This document shows positions 35,043-44,486 of a stretch of 64,000 nt of DNA, in pieces. Below the pieces are notes generated by a model. That model did not search any database. It was given only the letters and a program-made list of their open reading frames with translations, and was not told where the DNA came from. Positions within the stretch are counted from its first letter, which is position 1. The number at the start of each line of letters is the position of its first letter. Position numbers and translations under genes: made by a program. Source of the stretch: Paenibacillus sp. AN1007 (GTDB lineage: Bacteria > Bacillota > Bacilli > Paenibacillales > Paenibacillaceae); contig NZ_CP159992.1 of the NCBI RefSeq assembly GCF_040702995.1, positions 6,574,221 through 6,638,220 of the forward strand, read 5' to 3'.

Positions 35043-37034
35043 ATGAGCGATATTATCATGAGCGACAAAACGTTCGAAATCGAGTCAGAGTTTTCTCCCC
35101 AGGGCGATCAGCCTGCAGCCATTCAGGAATTGGTGAAGGGTGTTCAGGAAGGGAAGAGATACCAGACGCTTTTGGGTGCAACGGGTACCGGTAAGACGTT
35201 TACCATTGCACAGACGATTGCCAAGCTGCAGCGCCCCACGCTGATTATTGCGCACAATAAAACATTGGCTGCGCAGCTGGCAAGTGAATTCAAAGAATTT
35301 TTTCCAAATAACATGGTTGAGTATTTTGTCAGCTACTATGACTACTATCAGCCGGAAGCATATATTCCTTCATCCGATACGTATATCGAGAAGGATTCGA
35401 GCATCAACGAAGAGATCGATAAGCTGCGGCACGCAGCGACCAGTTCGCTGTTTGAACGCCGCGATGTCATTATTGTAGCGAGTGTGTCGTGTATCTACGG
35501 TTTGGGTTCGCCGCATGACTATTCCAGCATGCTGTTGTCACTTCGGGTAGGGATGGAGAAACCCCGCAATCAGATTTTGTCCCGTCTCGTAGAGATCCAG
35601 TACCAGCGAAATGATATTAACTTTGTACGCGGCACGTTCCGTGTCCGTGGTGATGTGATCGAGATTTTCCCGGCTTCCAAGGGTGAACATGCGATTCGAG
35701 TGGAGTTGTTCGGGGACGAGATTGAGAAGATCACCGAGATTGACGTTCTGACCGGAGAGCTGATCGGTGAGCGCGAACATATTGCTATTTTCCCGGCTTC
35801 TCACTTCGTGACCCAGGAAGAAACGATGCGCGTTGCACTGGTGAATATCGAACGTGAACTGGAAGAGCGCCTTGAAGTGCTGCGTGAACAGGGCAAGCTT
35901 CTGGAGGCACAGCGTCTGGAACAGCGTACGCGGTATGATATCGAGATGATGAAGGAAGTTGGGTTCTGCTCGGGGATCGAGAACTATTCCGGACCGCTGA
36001 CCTTCCGTGAACGCGGGGATACCCCATACACACTGATGGATTACTTCCCGGATGACATGCTGATCGTGGTGGATGAGTCCCACGTGACCCTGCCGCAGAT
36101 TCGCGCGATGTACAACGGTGACCAGGCGAGGAAGACGGTGCTGGTGGATCACGGCTTCAGACTGCCTTCAGCACTGGATAACCGTCCGCTCAAATTTGAA
36201 GAGTTTGAAGAGAAGATGAAACAGATTATCTATGTATCTGCTACACCGGGACCGTATGAGATTGAGCATACCGATACGATGGTACAGCAGATTATTCGTC
36301 CAACCGGTCTGCTTGATCCTGTCATTGAGCTGCGTCCAACGAAAGGACAGATTGACGATCTGATCGCGGAGATTAACGACCGGATTGCCAAAGATGAGCG
36401 GGTACTCATTACTACGTTGACGAAGAAAATGTCGGAAGATCTGACGGATTATCTGAAGGAAGTGGGCATCAAGGTCAGGTACCTGCACTCGGAGATCAAA
36501 ACGCTGGAACGGATGTCGATTCTGCGTGATCTCAGGTTGGGTACATTCCATGTCTTGATCGGGATCAACCTGCTGCGGGAAGGTCTGGACCTGCCAGAGG
36601 TATCCCTAGTAGCGATTCTGGATGCGGATAAGGAAGGTTTCCTGCGTTCCGAGCGTTCGCTGATTCAGACGATTGGACGTGCCGCACGGAACAGCGAAGG
36701 TAAGGTTATTTTGTACGGTGATAAAGTGACCGATTCCATGGATAAGGCGATGAAAGAGACGGAGCGCCGCCGTTCCATTCAGATGGAATATAACGAGAAG
36801 CACGGTATTACACCGCAGACGATTCGCAAAAAAGTGCGTGATGTGATTGAGGCAACGAAGGTTGCCGAGTCCAAAAACGAGTATCTCACTGGTGCTGCCG
36901 AGAAGATGTCGAAGAAGGAACGTCAGTCTCTCATTCAGCGTCTGGAAGCAGAGATGAAAGATGCAGCCAAAAACCTGCAGTTTGAGCGTGCCGCAGAGCT
37001 TCGTGATGCACTGCTGGAACTTCGGGCTGAATAA
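35043..37034 (+). CDS. uvrB: UvrABC system protein B
   Basis: The 663-residue protein has the UvrB layout. Walker A is GATGTGKTF near residue 40 and the beta-hairpin region is VSYYDYYQPEAYIP. The DEAD-like motif is VVDESH, and helicase motifs V and VI lie in INLLREGLDLPEVS and QTIGRAARN. A C-terminal UVR motif (about 625–660) binds UvrC. It verifies lesions after delivery by UvrA. The start at 35043 has AGGGTGAG nine bases upstream; an in-frame ATG at 35058 is an alternative. uvrA follows after 202 bp with a palindromic terminator between them. Confidence 0.98.
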   Translation: MSDIIMSDKTFEIESEFSPQGDQPAAIQELVKGVQEGKRYQTLLGATGTGKTFTIAQTIAKLQRPTLIIAHNKTLAAQLASEFKEFFPNNMVEYFVSYYDYYQPEAYIPSSDTYIEKDSSINEEIDKLRHAATSSLFERRDVIIVASVSCIYGLGSPHDYSSMLLSLRVGMEKPRNQILSRLVEIQYQRNDINFVRGTFRVRGDVIEIFPASKGEHAIRVELFGDEIEKITEIDVLTGELIGEREHIAIFPASHFVTQEETMRVALVNIERELEERLEVLREQGKLLEAQRLEQRTRYDIEMMKEVGFCSGIENYSGPLTFRERGDTPYTLMDYFPDDMLIVVDESHVTLPQIRAMYNGDQARKTVLVDHGFRLPSALDNRPLKFEEFEEKMKQIIYVSATPGPYEIEHTDTMVQQIIRPTGLLDPVIELRPTKGQIDDLIAEINDRIAKDERVLITTLTKKMSEDLTDYLKEVGIKVRYLHSEIKTLERMSILRDLRLGTFHVLIGINLLREGLDLPEVSLVAILDADKEGFLRSERSLIQTIGRAARNSEGKVILYGDKVTDSMDKAMKETERRRSIQMEYNEKHGITPQTIRKKVRDVIEATKVAESKNEYLTGAAEKMSKKERQSLIQRLEAEMKDAAKNLQFERAAELRDALLELRAE

Positions 37035-37078
37035 ATGCAAATGGATAGAGGAGTGCTCTTTGACTTAGAGCTTGTGAT

Positions 37079-37106
37079 AAGAGAACGGCCAGCTGGCCGT
37101 TCTCTT
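37079..37106 (+). terminator. 28-bp perfect palindrome after uvrB
   Basis: AAGAGAACGGCCAG and CTGGCCGTTCTCTT form a perfect palindrome. As RNA it folds into a strong hairpin, followed by a short GTTG rather than a T-run. It may reduce transcription into uvrA or stabilise the uvrB message. Confidence 0.6.
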
Positions 37107-37236
37107 GTTGAGTAAAGAAGCTCACCGCTTCACCCGATATAAAGACCATGTTGAAAACGTGAAACAGGGTCTATACTGATAAAAAAGTCGAAATTGGTTA
37201 AAAGATTATAGAAAAGCAGTGAGAGGATGAATACTA

Positions 37237-40095
37237 TTGGCGAGCGAGAACATTGTCATCAAAGGTGCAAGAGCGCATAACCTGAAAAATATCGATATCA
37301 CTATTCCGCGTGACCGTTTTGTTGTATTGACCGGTTTGAGCGGATCAGGCAAGTCCTCGCTGGCTTTTGATACGATCTATGCCGAAGGACAGCGGCGTTA
37401 TGTGGAATCATTGTCAGCTTATGCACGTCAGTTCCTGGGCCAGATGGAGAAACCGGACGTCGACTCCATTGAAGGGTTGTCGCCTGCTATTTCGATCGAT
37501 CAGAAAACAACAAGCCGCAACCCGCGTTCCACCGTAGGAACTGTGACGGAAATTTACGATTATCTGCGTCTCCTGTTTGCACGTGTAGGTCACCCGCATT
37601 GTCCTGATCACGGGATTGAGATTACATCGCAAACGGTAGAACAGATGGTGGACCGTATCATGCAGTACCCTGAGCGTACCCGGCTGCAGATTCTGGCTCC
37701 AATTGTTGCGGGACGCAAGGGGGAGCACAAAAGTGTTTTTGCCGATGTGTCCAAACAAGGTTTTGTGCGTGTTCGGGTCAATGGCGAACTGCGCGACCTG
37801 TCGGAAGATATTCAGCTGGAGAAAAACAAAAAGCATACCATCGATGTTGTCGTTGACCGGATCGTTGTAAAGGATGACGTTCAGGCACGTCTGGCGGACT
37901 CCATTGAAACAGCACTTAATCTGTCTGGCGGGCAGCTGTTAGTAGACATTATTGGTGAAGAAGAGCTGCGCTTCAGTTCGAATTTTGCCTGCCCGGTCTG
38001 CGGATTCAGCATTGATGAGCTGGCGCCTCGGATGTTCTCTTTTAACAGCCCGTTTGGTGCCTGCCCGGATTGTGACGGTTTGGGTGTGAAAATGATTGTA
38101 GACCCGGATCTGCTTGTGCCGGATCGCAGCAAAACGATTGAAGAAGGCGCGTTTGATGCCTGGACCGGAGGGACGTCCACGTATTATCCGCAATTTCTCC
38201 GCTCGGTATGTGAACACTTTAATATTCCGCAGGATGTACCTGTCGAGGATCTGCCTGCTGATCAGATGAACAAACTGCTGCAGGGGACAGGCACGGAGAA
38301 AATTCGATTCCGTTATGAGAACGACTTTGGACAGCGCAAAGAAGCGCAGGTTACGTTTGAAGGTATCGTCAATAATCTGGAGCGTCGTTATCGTGAAACT
38401 GCTTCTGAAGGCATCCGTGAGTTCATTGAAGGATACATGAGTGCGAAGCCTTGCGGGACATGTAAAGGGCAGCGTTTGAAACGCGAAAGCCTTGCAGTAA
38501 CGATTAACGATCACAATATGGCTTATGTAACTAGTTTATCTATTGGTGAAGCGGGACGATTCTTTGATTCGCTGCAGCTGACCGAAAAAGAGCAGACCAT
38601 TGCCAAACTGATCCTGAAAGAGATTAACAGTCGTTTGGGCTTTCTCGTTAATGTAGGTTTGGATTACCTGACGTTAAGCCGTGCTGCCGGAACGTTATCC
38701 GGCGGCGAAGCGCAGCGGATCAGATTGGCTACACAAATCGGTTCCAGCCTGATGGGAGTTCTCTATATTCTGGATGAGCCGAGTATCGGTCTGCATCAGC
38801 GGGATAATGATCGTTTGATCTCCACGCTCGCCCATATGCGGGATATCGGCAACACATTGATCGTTGTAGAACATGACGAAGATACGATGATGGCTGCGGA
38901 CTATATTATCGACATCGGTCCAGGCGCAGGTATTCACGGTGGTACAGTCATGTCACAAGGTACACCTGAGGAGATTATGAATGACGAGAACTCGTTAACG
39001 GGCCAGTATCTGAGCGGCAAAAAGTTTATTCCGATCCGTACGGAGCGCCGGAGTGTCGGGGACCGCTGGTTGGAAGTACGCGGAGCCAAAGAGAACAATT
39101 TGAAAAATCTCAATGTAAAAATTCCAGTGGGTGTATTTACTGCTGTAACAGGCGTATCCGGTTCGGGTAAATCGACACTGATTAATGAGATTTTGTACAA
39201 AACGTTGGCGCGTGATCTCAACCGTGCGCGTGTACGCCCGGGACAGCATAAGGAGATTCGTGGACTGGAGCATATCGACAAAGTCATTGATATCGACCAG
39301 TCGCCGATCGGACGCACGCCGCGCTCCAACCCGGCGACATATACGGGGGTCTTTGATGATATCCGTGACTTGTTTGCACAGACGAACGAAGCCAAGGTGC
39401 GCGGGTACAAGAAGGGGCGATTCAGCTTTAATATCAAAGGTGGACGCTGTGAAGCCTGCAGAGGAGACGGCATTATCAAGATCGAGATGCACTTCCTGCC
39501 GGATGTGTATGTGCCGTGTGAGGTCTGCAAGGGTAAACGCTACAACCGTGAAACGCTCGAAGTAAAGTACAAAAACAAAAATATTGCGGATGTGCTTGAA
39601 ATGACAGTGGAAGATGCCACTCAATTTTTCGAGAACATTCCGAAGATTCATCGCAAAATGCAGACGCTGCTGGATGTCGGACTGGGCTACATCAATCTGG
39701 GTCAGCCTGCAACAACGCTGTCTGGAGGCGAAGCCCAGCGGGTGAAGCTTGCTTCTGAGCTGTATCGCCGGAGTACTGGCAAAACCATTTATATTTTGGA
39801 TGAGCCAACGACTGGTCTGCATGTCGATGATATTGACCGGCTGCTGAACGTCCTGCACCGCCTCGTCGATTCGGGAGAATCCGTGCTGGTCATTGAACAT
39901 AATCTGGATGTAATCAAAACAGCCGATTATATCGTAGACTTAGGTCCAGAAGGCGGAAGCGGCGGCGGCACCATTGTAGCGACAGGTACTCCGGAGGATA
40001 TCATTCGAGTGGAGGCTTCATACACAGGCAGATATCTGAAACCTGTACTGGAGCGCGACACGGAGCGAAGTAAAGCCCTGCAGCTCGCAGACTAG
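37237..40095 (+). CDS. uvrA: UvrABC system protein A
   Basis: The 952-residue protein has two ABC ATPase halves. The Walker A motifs are GLSGSGKSS (about 31–39) and GVSGSGKST (about 640–648), and the signature motifs are LSGGEAQRIRLA and LSGGEAQRVKLA. Zinc-finger pairs are CPVC…CPDC (about 250–280) and CEAC…CEVC (about 740–765). It scans DNA for lesions as a dimer and loads UvrB. The start is a TTG at 37237 preceded by GAGAGGATGA; no better start exists nearby. Family length is about 950. Confidence 0.98.
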   Translation: MASENIVIKGARAHNLKNIDITIPRDRFVVLTGLSGSGKSSLAFDTIYAEGQRRYVESLSAYARQFLGQMEKPDVDSIEGLSPAISIDQKTTSRNPRSTVGTVTEIYDYLRLLFARVGHPHCPDHGIEITSQTVEQMVDRIMQYPERTRLQILAPIVAGRKGEHKSVFADVSKQGFVRVRVNGELRDLSEDIQLEKNKKHTIDVVVDRIVVKDDVQARLADSIETALNLSGGQLLVDIIGEEELRFSSNFACPVCGFSIDELAPRMFSFNSPFGACPDCDGLGVKMIVDPDLLVPDRSKTIEEGAFDAWTGGTSTYYPQFLRSVCEHFNIPQDVPVEDLPADQMNKLLQGTGTEKIRFRYENDFGQRKEAQVTFEGIVNNLERRYRETASEGIREFIEGYMSAKPCGTCKGQRLKRESLAVTINDHNMAYVTSLSIGEAGRFFDSLQLTEKEQTIAKLILKEINSRLGFLVNVGLDYLTLSRAAGTLSGGEAQRIRLATQIGSSLMGVLYILDEPSIGLHQRDNDRLISTLAHMRDIGNTLIVVEHDEDTMMAADYIIDIGPGAGIHGGTVMSQGTPEEIMNDENSLTGQYLSGKKFIPIRTERRSVGDRWLEVRGAKENNLKNLNVKIPVGVFTAVTGVSGSGKSTLINEILYKTLARDLNRARVRPGQHKEIRGLEHIDKVIDIDQSPIGRTPRSNPATYTGVFDDIRDLFAQTNEAKVRGYKKGRFSFNIKGGRCEACRGDGIIKIEMHFLPDVYVPCEVCKGKRYNRETLEVKYKNKNIADVLEMTVEDATQFFENIPKIHRKMQTLLDVGLGYINLGQPATTLSGGEAQRVKLASELYRRSTGKTIYILDEPTTGLHVDDIDRLLNVLHRLVDSGESVLVIEHNLDVIKTADYIVDLGPEGGSGGGTIVATGTPEDIIRVEASYTGRYLKPVLERDTERSKALQLAD

Positions 40096-40135
40096 TTCAG
40101 CACCTGTGATAGGTGTGCCAAGGGTAACTACGGTT

Positions 40136-40213
40136 GAAACCTTCCTTTCACCGAGAAAGATAGATCGTGAATAACATTCACGCTCCTCTTTTTTGGTGAA
40201 GAAGGTTTTTTTT
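40136..40213 (+). terminator. Terminator after uvrA
   Basis: GAAACCTTCCTTTCACC (40136–40152) pairs with GGTGAAGAAGG followed by T8 (40195–40213). A small nested hairpin, GTGAAT-AAC-ATTCAC, sits in the loop. Confidence 0.8.
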
Positions 40214-40265
40214 ATTATGCAAAAAGTCAGGGACAGTAGATAGTGGCTGCTTTTCAATGATGTTG

Positions 40266-40291
40266 AGTAAATAACGTTTCTCGGGATCGTT
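40266..40291 (+). repeat. Isolated copy of the ~28-bp repeat (family B)
   Basis: AGTAAATAACGTTTCTCGGG followed by ATCGTT matches the 19394–19421 copy in both halves (AAATARCGTTTCT and ATCGTT). The downstream bases TTTTCCAAACG resemble TTTTCAAACG after that copy, so the unit may extend to about 40 bp. Confidence 0.55.
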
Positions 40292-40511
40292 GTTAGTTTT
40301 CCAAACGGATGATCATCGTCACAATAAAGCCAACAAATGAAAGTGTTTACATATTAACTCGGGCAAGCCTTTGTGAGCAGACCAGACAAGCTGGATTTTT
40401 TTCATTTTTCTGGATGATAGGGCTTGCATTACTAACAGGGTACAGATAACATAGAGGAAGAGTTTAGGGTATGCGTTAGCTTTTTACTATGGTGAGGAGG
40501 TCTGTCTATCC

Positions 40512-40721
40512 ATGCTGCTTGCAGAGGCTGCCACGGCGAGTACATCGAATTTTAATGCATTTGATATTTTTGTCATCCTGTTTACGATCCTGATTTTTAT
40601 TGGATTGGTCCGCCTGGTCCGGGCACCGAAGAAAAATTTATTTGCGATCGGCTTTACAGTTGTCAGTCTGCTGGTATTTTTGATGACAGACTATGCGATG
40701 ATCAAAGGCTGGTTTGGTTAA
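40512..40721 (+). CDS. Small two-helix membrane protein of unknown function
   Basis: The 69-residue protein has two hydrophobic helices (about 19–37 and 44–62) joined by a basic loop, RAPKKN. This charge pattern suggests both ends lie outside and the loop is cytoplasmic. Start ATG 40512 follows GGTGAGGAGG at 40491–40500 with a longish spacer. I do not recognise the family. It stands alone between two terminators, so it is a monocistronic gene. B. subtilis has a small membrane protein gene (csbA) near uvrBA, but on the other side of it, so homology is doubtful. Confidence 0.7.
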   Translation: MLLAEAATASTSNFNAFDIFVILFTILIFIGLVRLVRAPKKNLFAIGFTVVSLLVFLMTDYAMIKGWFG

Positions 40722-40777
40722 CCAACACATGCAGTAGTCCAGTAACATCCCACAGAACATATGGATACACAACCGTG

Positions 40778-40814
40778 AACACTTTCCACGACATTGATGG
40801 AAGGTGTTTTTTCA
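40778..40814 (+). terminator. Terminator after the small membrane protein gene
   Basis: AACACTTTCCA (40778–40788) pairs with TGGAAGGTGTT (40798–40808), with one G·U pair, followed by TTTTT. Confidence 0.85.
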
Positions 40815-41002
40815 TGTCTTCATAACATGGAGGGAATAGTCATTTTTTGTCGAAAAAGAGCGAAAATTAAAACGATTGTACAGCCATAATTTGTATGATA
40901 CATTGAGGGATACCGGTATTGCAGATGAGAGAGAAATAGATTCGCCAGGAATCGGTTGTCCAGTCGCGCAAGAAGGATGTATAGAGAGGGTCAGGTGAGA
41001 TC

Positions 41003-42169
41003 ATGAAAAGGTTTGTAAAAAGGGCAGCATCCATGATGATGGTGGTAGTGCTCTCCATCGGTATGACAGCGACTGCTGGTGCGGCGGCATCCAAATCAGG
41101 TATGCAGGCCAAAGTCATTGACGGCCAAGTGTATGTGAATACCAAAGATGTGGTGAAGACATTCGGCGGCAGCGGACAATATGATGCCAAATCTGGCATG
41201 TATACGTACAAGGGAAGTGCAAACATCCCGAAAGTGATTGAGAAGGTATCTCCGTCCGTGGTGGGTATCATCGGCAAGACGACGGAAAGTCAGAGCGGGA
41301 CGGAAAATGACCGTTATAATCTGGCACACGGCACGGGCGTTATTATTCGTTCTAACGGGTGGATTGTTACAAATGCCCATGTCATTGATGAATTGGTTAA
41401 TCCAGTCGTAGTTACGACGGATGGTAATACATATAACATTACGGACTCATTCAGTGATCCGTTAAGTGATCTGGCACTGATTAAAATTAAAGCCAAATCA
41501 CTAAAACCTGCAGTTTTTGCCAAGGCTTCACAGACATCCGTTGGGGAGACGGTCATTGCGATCGGTACGCCGATCTCTTTTTCACTTCGTAACTCGGCAA
41601 CGGTTGGTGTAATCAGTGGTTTGAACCGGGGAGTCGAGGCATCCTACCGCTTAATTCAGACAGACACGGCCATTAATCCCGGCAATAGTGGTGGACCGCT
41701 GGTTAACCTGAAGGGTGAAGTTGTTGGCATCAACTCGATGAAATTCTCTGCTGTGGGCATTGAGAGTATGGGATTCTCCATTCCGGTGGATACCGTTAAT
41801 TTTGTCATCCATCAATTTTTCAAATACGGCACCATCAAACGGGCAAGTCTCGGCCTTGAGCTGGAGGAAAGCTGGTCTGCGATTGTAGGCCTGCCTGCAG
41901 AAGATCCGTTGACCGTTACGGGTGTACTGAGCCCGGAAGCGGAGAAAGCCAAGATTAAGGAAGGCGATGCCATCTACAGTGTGGCGGGGAAACGTGTATC
42001 TTCCGTCGTAGATATCAATGAACTGCTTAAAGCCTACTTACCTGGACAAAAAGTAAAACTGCTGGTGCAGACCGATGGGGACATCGTTACCCGCACATTG
42101 GTACTTGCTGATCGGGATTCCCTCCAGGATGAGTCAGATGAGTCGCTTCTGGCAGATGAAGAAGAATAA
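41003..42169 (+). CDS. Exported trypsin-like (HtrA-type) serine protease with stalk-like N-terminus
   Basis: The 388-residue protein has a signal peptide (residues 1–28, cleaved near AGA-AAS). A short segment (about 32–70, GQVYVNTKDVVKTFGG) resembles part of a copper-amine-oxidase-N (stalk) domain. The protease domain has the triad His126 (VTNAHVI), Asp156 (DPLSDLALI) and Ser229 (NPGNSGGPL), and a C-terminal PDZ domain spans about 285–370. It differs from ordinary HtrA by this stalk-like piece and an acidic C-terminal tail. The gene downstream, 38 bp away, encodes another stalk-domain protein, so the pair is probably one operon acting at the cell surface. Confidence 0.88.
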   Translation: MKRFVKRAASMMMVVVLSIGMTATAGAAASKSGMQAKVIDGQVYVNTKDVVKTFGGSGQYDAKSGMYTYKGSANIPKVIEKVSPSVVGIIGKTTESQSGTENDRYNLAHGTGVIIRSNGWIVTNAHVIDELVNPVVVTTDGNTYNITDSFSDPLSDLALIKIKAKSLKPAVFAKASQTSVGETVIAIGTPISFSLRNSATVGVISGLNRGVEASYRLIQTDTAINPGNSGGPLVNLKGEVVGINSMKFSAVGIESMGFSIPVDTVNFVIHQFFKYGTIKRASLGLELEESWSAIVGLPAEDPLTVTGVLSPEAEKAKIKEGDAIYSVAGKRVSSVVDINELLKAYLPGQKVKLLVQTDGDIVTRTLVLADRDSLQDESDESLLADEEE

Positions 42170-42207
42170 AGCCTGGCAAGTAACCCGAATGAATCTAGAG
42201 AGGACGA

Positions 42208-44115
42208 ATGAACGGAATGAAAAAGTCATGGTTACGCGTGCTGAGCACGGGGGTATTAGCGGGTATGCTGCTGGCTGGCACGGCTCTGCCGGTGTGGGCA
42301 GCCGACGATATGAAGACGAATGAGCTGCGGGTCAAAGCAGGCAGTACCCGTGCTTTTATCAATGGTCAGAAACAGAATATTACGAAACCCCTTATTGTTA
42401 AGGGAGTAACGATGGTGCCTGTCGGTGTGTTCAAGAAGGCATTTGGAAGTGAGATCCGGCTGGAGAAGAACGATGTCATTAAAATCAAGCAGGGAGCACA
42501 CGTCGCAGCTTTGACGATGGGCAGTTCCATCGCCTGGATTGATGGAGCAAAAGTGGAGATGGGTGCTGCGCCGAATATGGTAAACGGTGTGCTGATGGTT
42601 CCTCTTCGTCCTGTAGCTGCAGGGATCGGTGCATCTCTTGCGCCGAACAGCGCGGGAGAGATCGTTATTCGTTTGATGCAGACGGGTAAAGGGGCTGAAG
42701 ATGAGGGCGGTATAGATCTCGACAAGGGTAAAACAAGAATCGGTAACAGTTATTACGGCTGGTCGATGCATTATCCGGCTAATCTCCTTGTGCTTCAATC
42801 CAGTGAACAGGAACGGATGATGACGTTTGGTGCTGCGGACGAGAGCTATTATCTCGAAGTGTACGTTAGTGAACAGAATGTTTCGCTTGACGCAGATGAC
42901 CTGCTGACACAGCTCGTGCAGGTGGCAAAACAGGCGGGCGATACGGTGTTGGATCGTGAAGCGGTATCGAAAGGCAGCAAACCGTATGCACGCATTGTCG
43001 TGAAAGATACGGACGGTATGTTATGGGAGCTGCGCCAATATATTCATGACGGGCGTCAATATGATGTGTATTTGGCCGATTATCAAGCGTTCAACTACAA
43101 AGATTTGAGCAAACACGCTTCGCTGCTCAACTCCTTTGATCCAAGCTACTCCCCGTCTGACCGTACAATCAAGGATCTCTCTACCGTGGAAGAAGGCATG
43201 CGCGCGGCATGGAATGAAGATTATGGAATTAGCTTAAAGGTTCCAGCTGGCTGGTCCATGGATAATAAAAGCATGACCTACGAAGATGAACAAGGTGCGT
43301 ATCTGCAGCTTCGAGTGACTTCTGCGAAGTCTGGGGCAACCGTGAAAGACTGGAGTGATCAGCTCGAAAAGTGGATGCGTGAAACCTTTACTGCGGAGAG
43401 CTATCAGCAGATTGGTTCATTTACAACGGAAATCTCCGGGGAAACCGCTGAGGTCAATGAATTCCGCTATAACTTCGGGGCGGGCTGGCAGACCGAATTC
43501 GACGTTCTTTTGCAAAAAAACGGATATCGTTATTATGCCGAGTACACCTTCCCGGAAGGAAAAGCTGCTGACCGGGCATGGTTTAATCAAATCATGAAGA
43601 GTGTGGAGATTGATTTTGATACAGTAACGGATAACTTTGGCCAGCTGGACGAAGATCCATATTTGACAGATAAAACGAAGACGATCACGCGCACCTCCAA
43701 ACGTTATCATTACAGCGTGGATATTCCGCGTTACTGGACACCGTACAGTGATCGGTTTGAGAGCTCACCTGTCATCTATACTTTCACGGGCGGTAACTTC
43801 TCTATTGCAGCCTCAGAAGACAAGTCGATTGAGATGACGGTTAGTCAGCTGAGAGAGGCATACGCAGAAGCAGCCAAAACCCGCAAGAGCTTTAGTCTGA
43901 TCCGCAGTGAGGAACTTACTTTTGCAGGAGTGCCTGCGTTTTCCTTTACGTATCATGAAGAGGACAAGGGTGTGCCGTATACAGGGAGCCAGATTGTGTT
44001 TGAGAAAAATGGAGCCACATATACGATCACTAGTGGTCTGAACGATGCAAATCGTACGCAAGTACAGGCAGCCATGCTGGAAAAAGCAGTGAACTCATTT
44101 ACTTTTAACAAATAA
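42208..44115 (+). CDS. Exported stalk-domain protein with three PsbP-like repeats
   Basis: The 635-residue protein has a signal peptide ending near VWA-ADD (residue 31) and a copper-amine-oxidase-N-like stalk domain (about 36–157). I see three repeats of about 150 residues, beginning around residues 183, 338 and 503. Each opens with a pattern such as YGWSMHYPAN, YGISLKVPAGW or YHYSVDIPRYW and then runs into beta-rich sequence. The pattern resembles PsbP/MOG1-fold lipoprotein-type domains. The function is unknown. It follows the exported protease and ends at a strong terminator, so it may be a partner or a substrate. ATG 42217 is an alternative start. Confidence 0.8.
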   Translation: MNGMKKSWLRVLSTGVLAGMLLAGTALPVWAADDMKTNELRVKAGSTRAFINGQKQNITKPLIVKGVTMVPVGVFKKAFGSEIRLEKNDVIKIKQGAHVAALTMGSSIAWIDGAKVEMGAAPNMVNGVLMVPLRPVAAGIGASLAPNSAGEIVIRLMQTGKGAEDEGGIDLDKGKTRIGNSYYGWSMHYPANLLVLQSSEQERMMTFGAADESYYLEVYVSEQNVSLDADDLLTQLVQVAKQAGDTVLDREAVSKGSKPYARIVVKDTDGMLWELRQYIHDGRQYDVYLADYQAFNYKDLSKHASLLNSFDPSYSPSDRTIKDLSTVEEGMRAAWNEDYGISLKVPAGWSMDNKSMTYEDEQGAYLQLRVTSAKSGATVKDWSDQLEKWMRETFTAESYQQIGSFTTEISGETAEVNEFRYNFGAGWQTEFDVLLQKNGYRYYAEYTFPEGKAADRAWFNQIMKSVEIDFDTVTDNFGQLDEDPYLTDKTKTITRTSKRYHYSVDIPRYWTPYSDRFESSPVIYTFTGGNFSIAASEDKSIEMTVSQLREAYAEAAKTRKSFSLIRSEELTFAGVPAFSFTYHEEDKGVPYTGSQIVFEKNGATYTITSGLNDANRTQVQAAMLEKAVNSFTFNK

Positions 44116-44486
44116 TAAATAAAATGAAACAAGATAGTGCCGGAGGGTTTGAGAACCTTCCGGTTTTTTACTGTTTAAAGGCAGGCGGATGTGCCCTTAG
44201 AGAGACCGGCAGAATATGTTCACCGTTTGCCGCAGTACGGATGAGGTTGAAAAGGATAAACGGTTTTTTCAGGAAAGCGTAGAAGAGTAGGTGTAGAAGT
44301 GGTACACTATACTAGTTCAGGAGTTATTACTTCTGATTCGAGAAATCGAGAGACTGTAGGCCCGGATTTCAGGCAATACAGACTAATGTATAGATATAGT
44401 GATACTTGACGTGACAGCAATAAGGCGTACTGAGATAGAGGTACAAGGGAAGAAAACCGGCGTAGGCCGGTATGGGGAGGGTCTAC
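44116..44486. other. Gene-free region between the stalk-domain gene and the U32 gene
   Basis: After the terminator at 44140–44169 there are about 315 bp without a convincing gene. TATACT near 44307–44312 could be a −10. The hairpin ACCGGC-GTAG-GCCGGT lies at 44456–44471, directly against the ribosome binding site of the U32 gene. I found no T-box or named riboswitch motif. Confidence 0.5.
44140..44169 (+). terminator. Terminator after the stalk-domain gene
   Basis: CCGGAGGGTT and AACCTTCCGG form a 10-bp stem with one G·U pair and a 4-base loop, followed by TTTTTT. Confidence 0.9.

Larger units (their letters stand above)
40096..40511. other. 416-bp gene-free region after uvrA
   Basis: The region holds a terminator (40136–40213) and one copy of the short family B repeat at 40266–40291. 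About 140 bp of AT-rich sequence follows, in which I see no clear promoter, before the small membrane protein gene. A GGTGAGGAGG ribosome binding site is at 40491–40500. Confidence 0.6.

Noticed and set aside
44170..44460. T-box or other riboswitch before the U32 gene
   Set aside because: An AGAGAG phrase resembles a T-box start, but the conserved TGGNACCGCG element and an antiterminator are missing.
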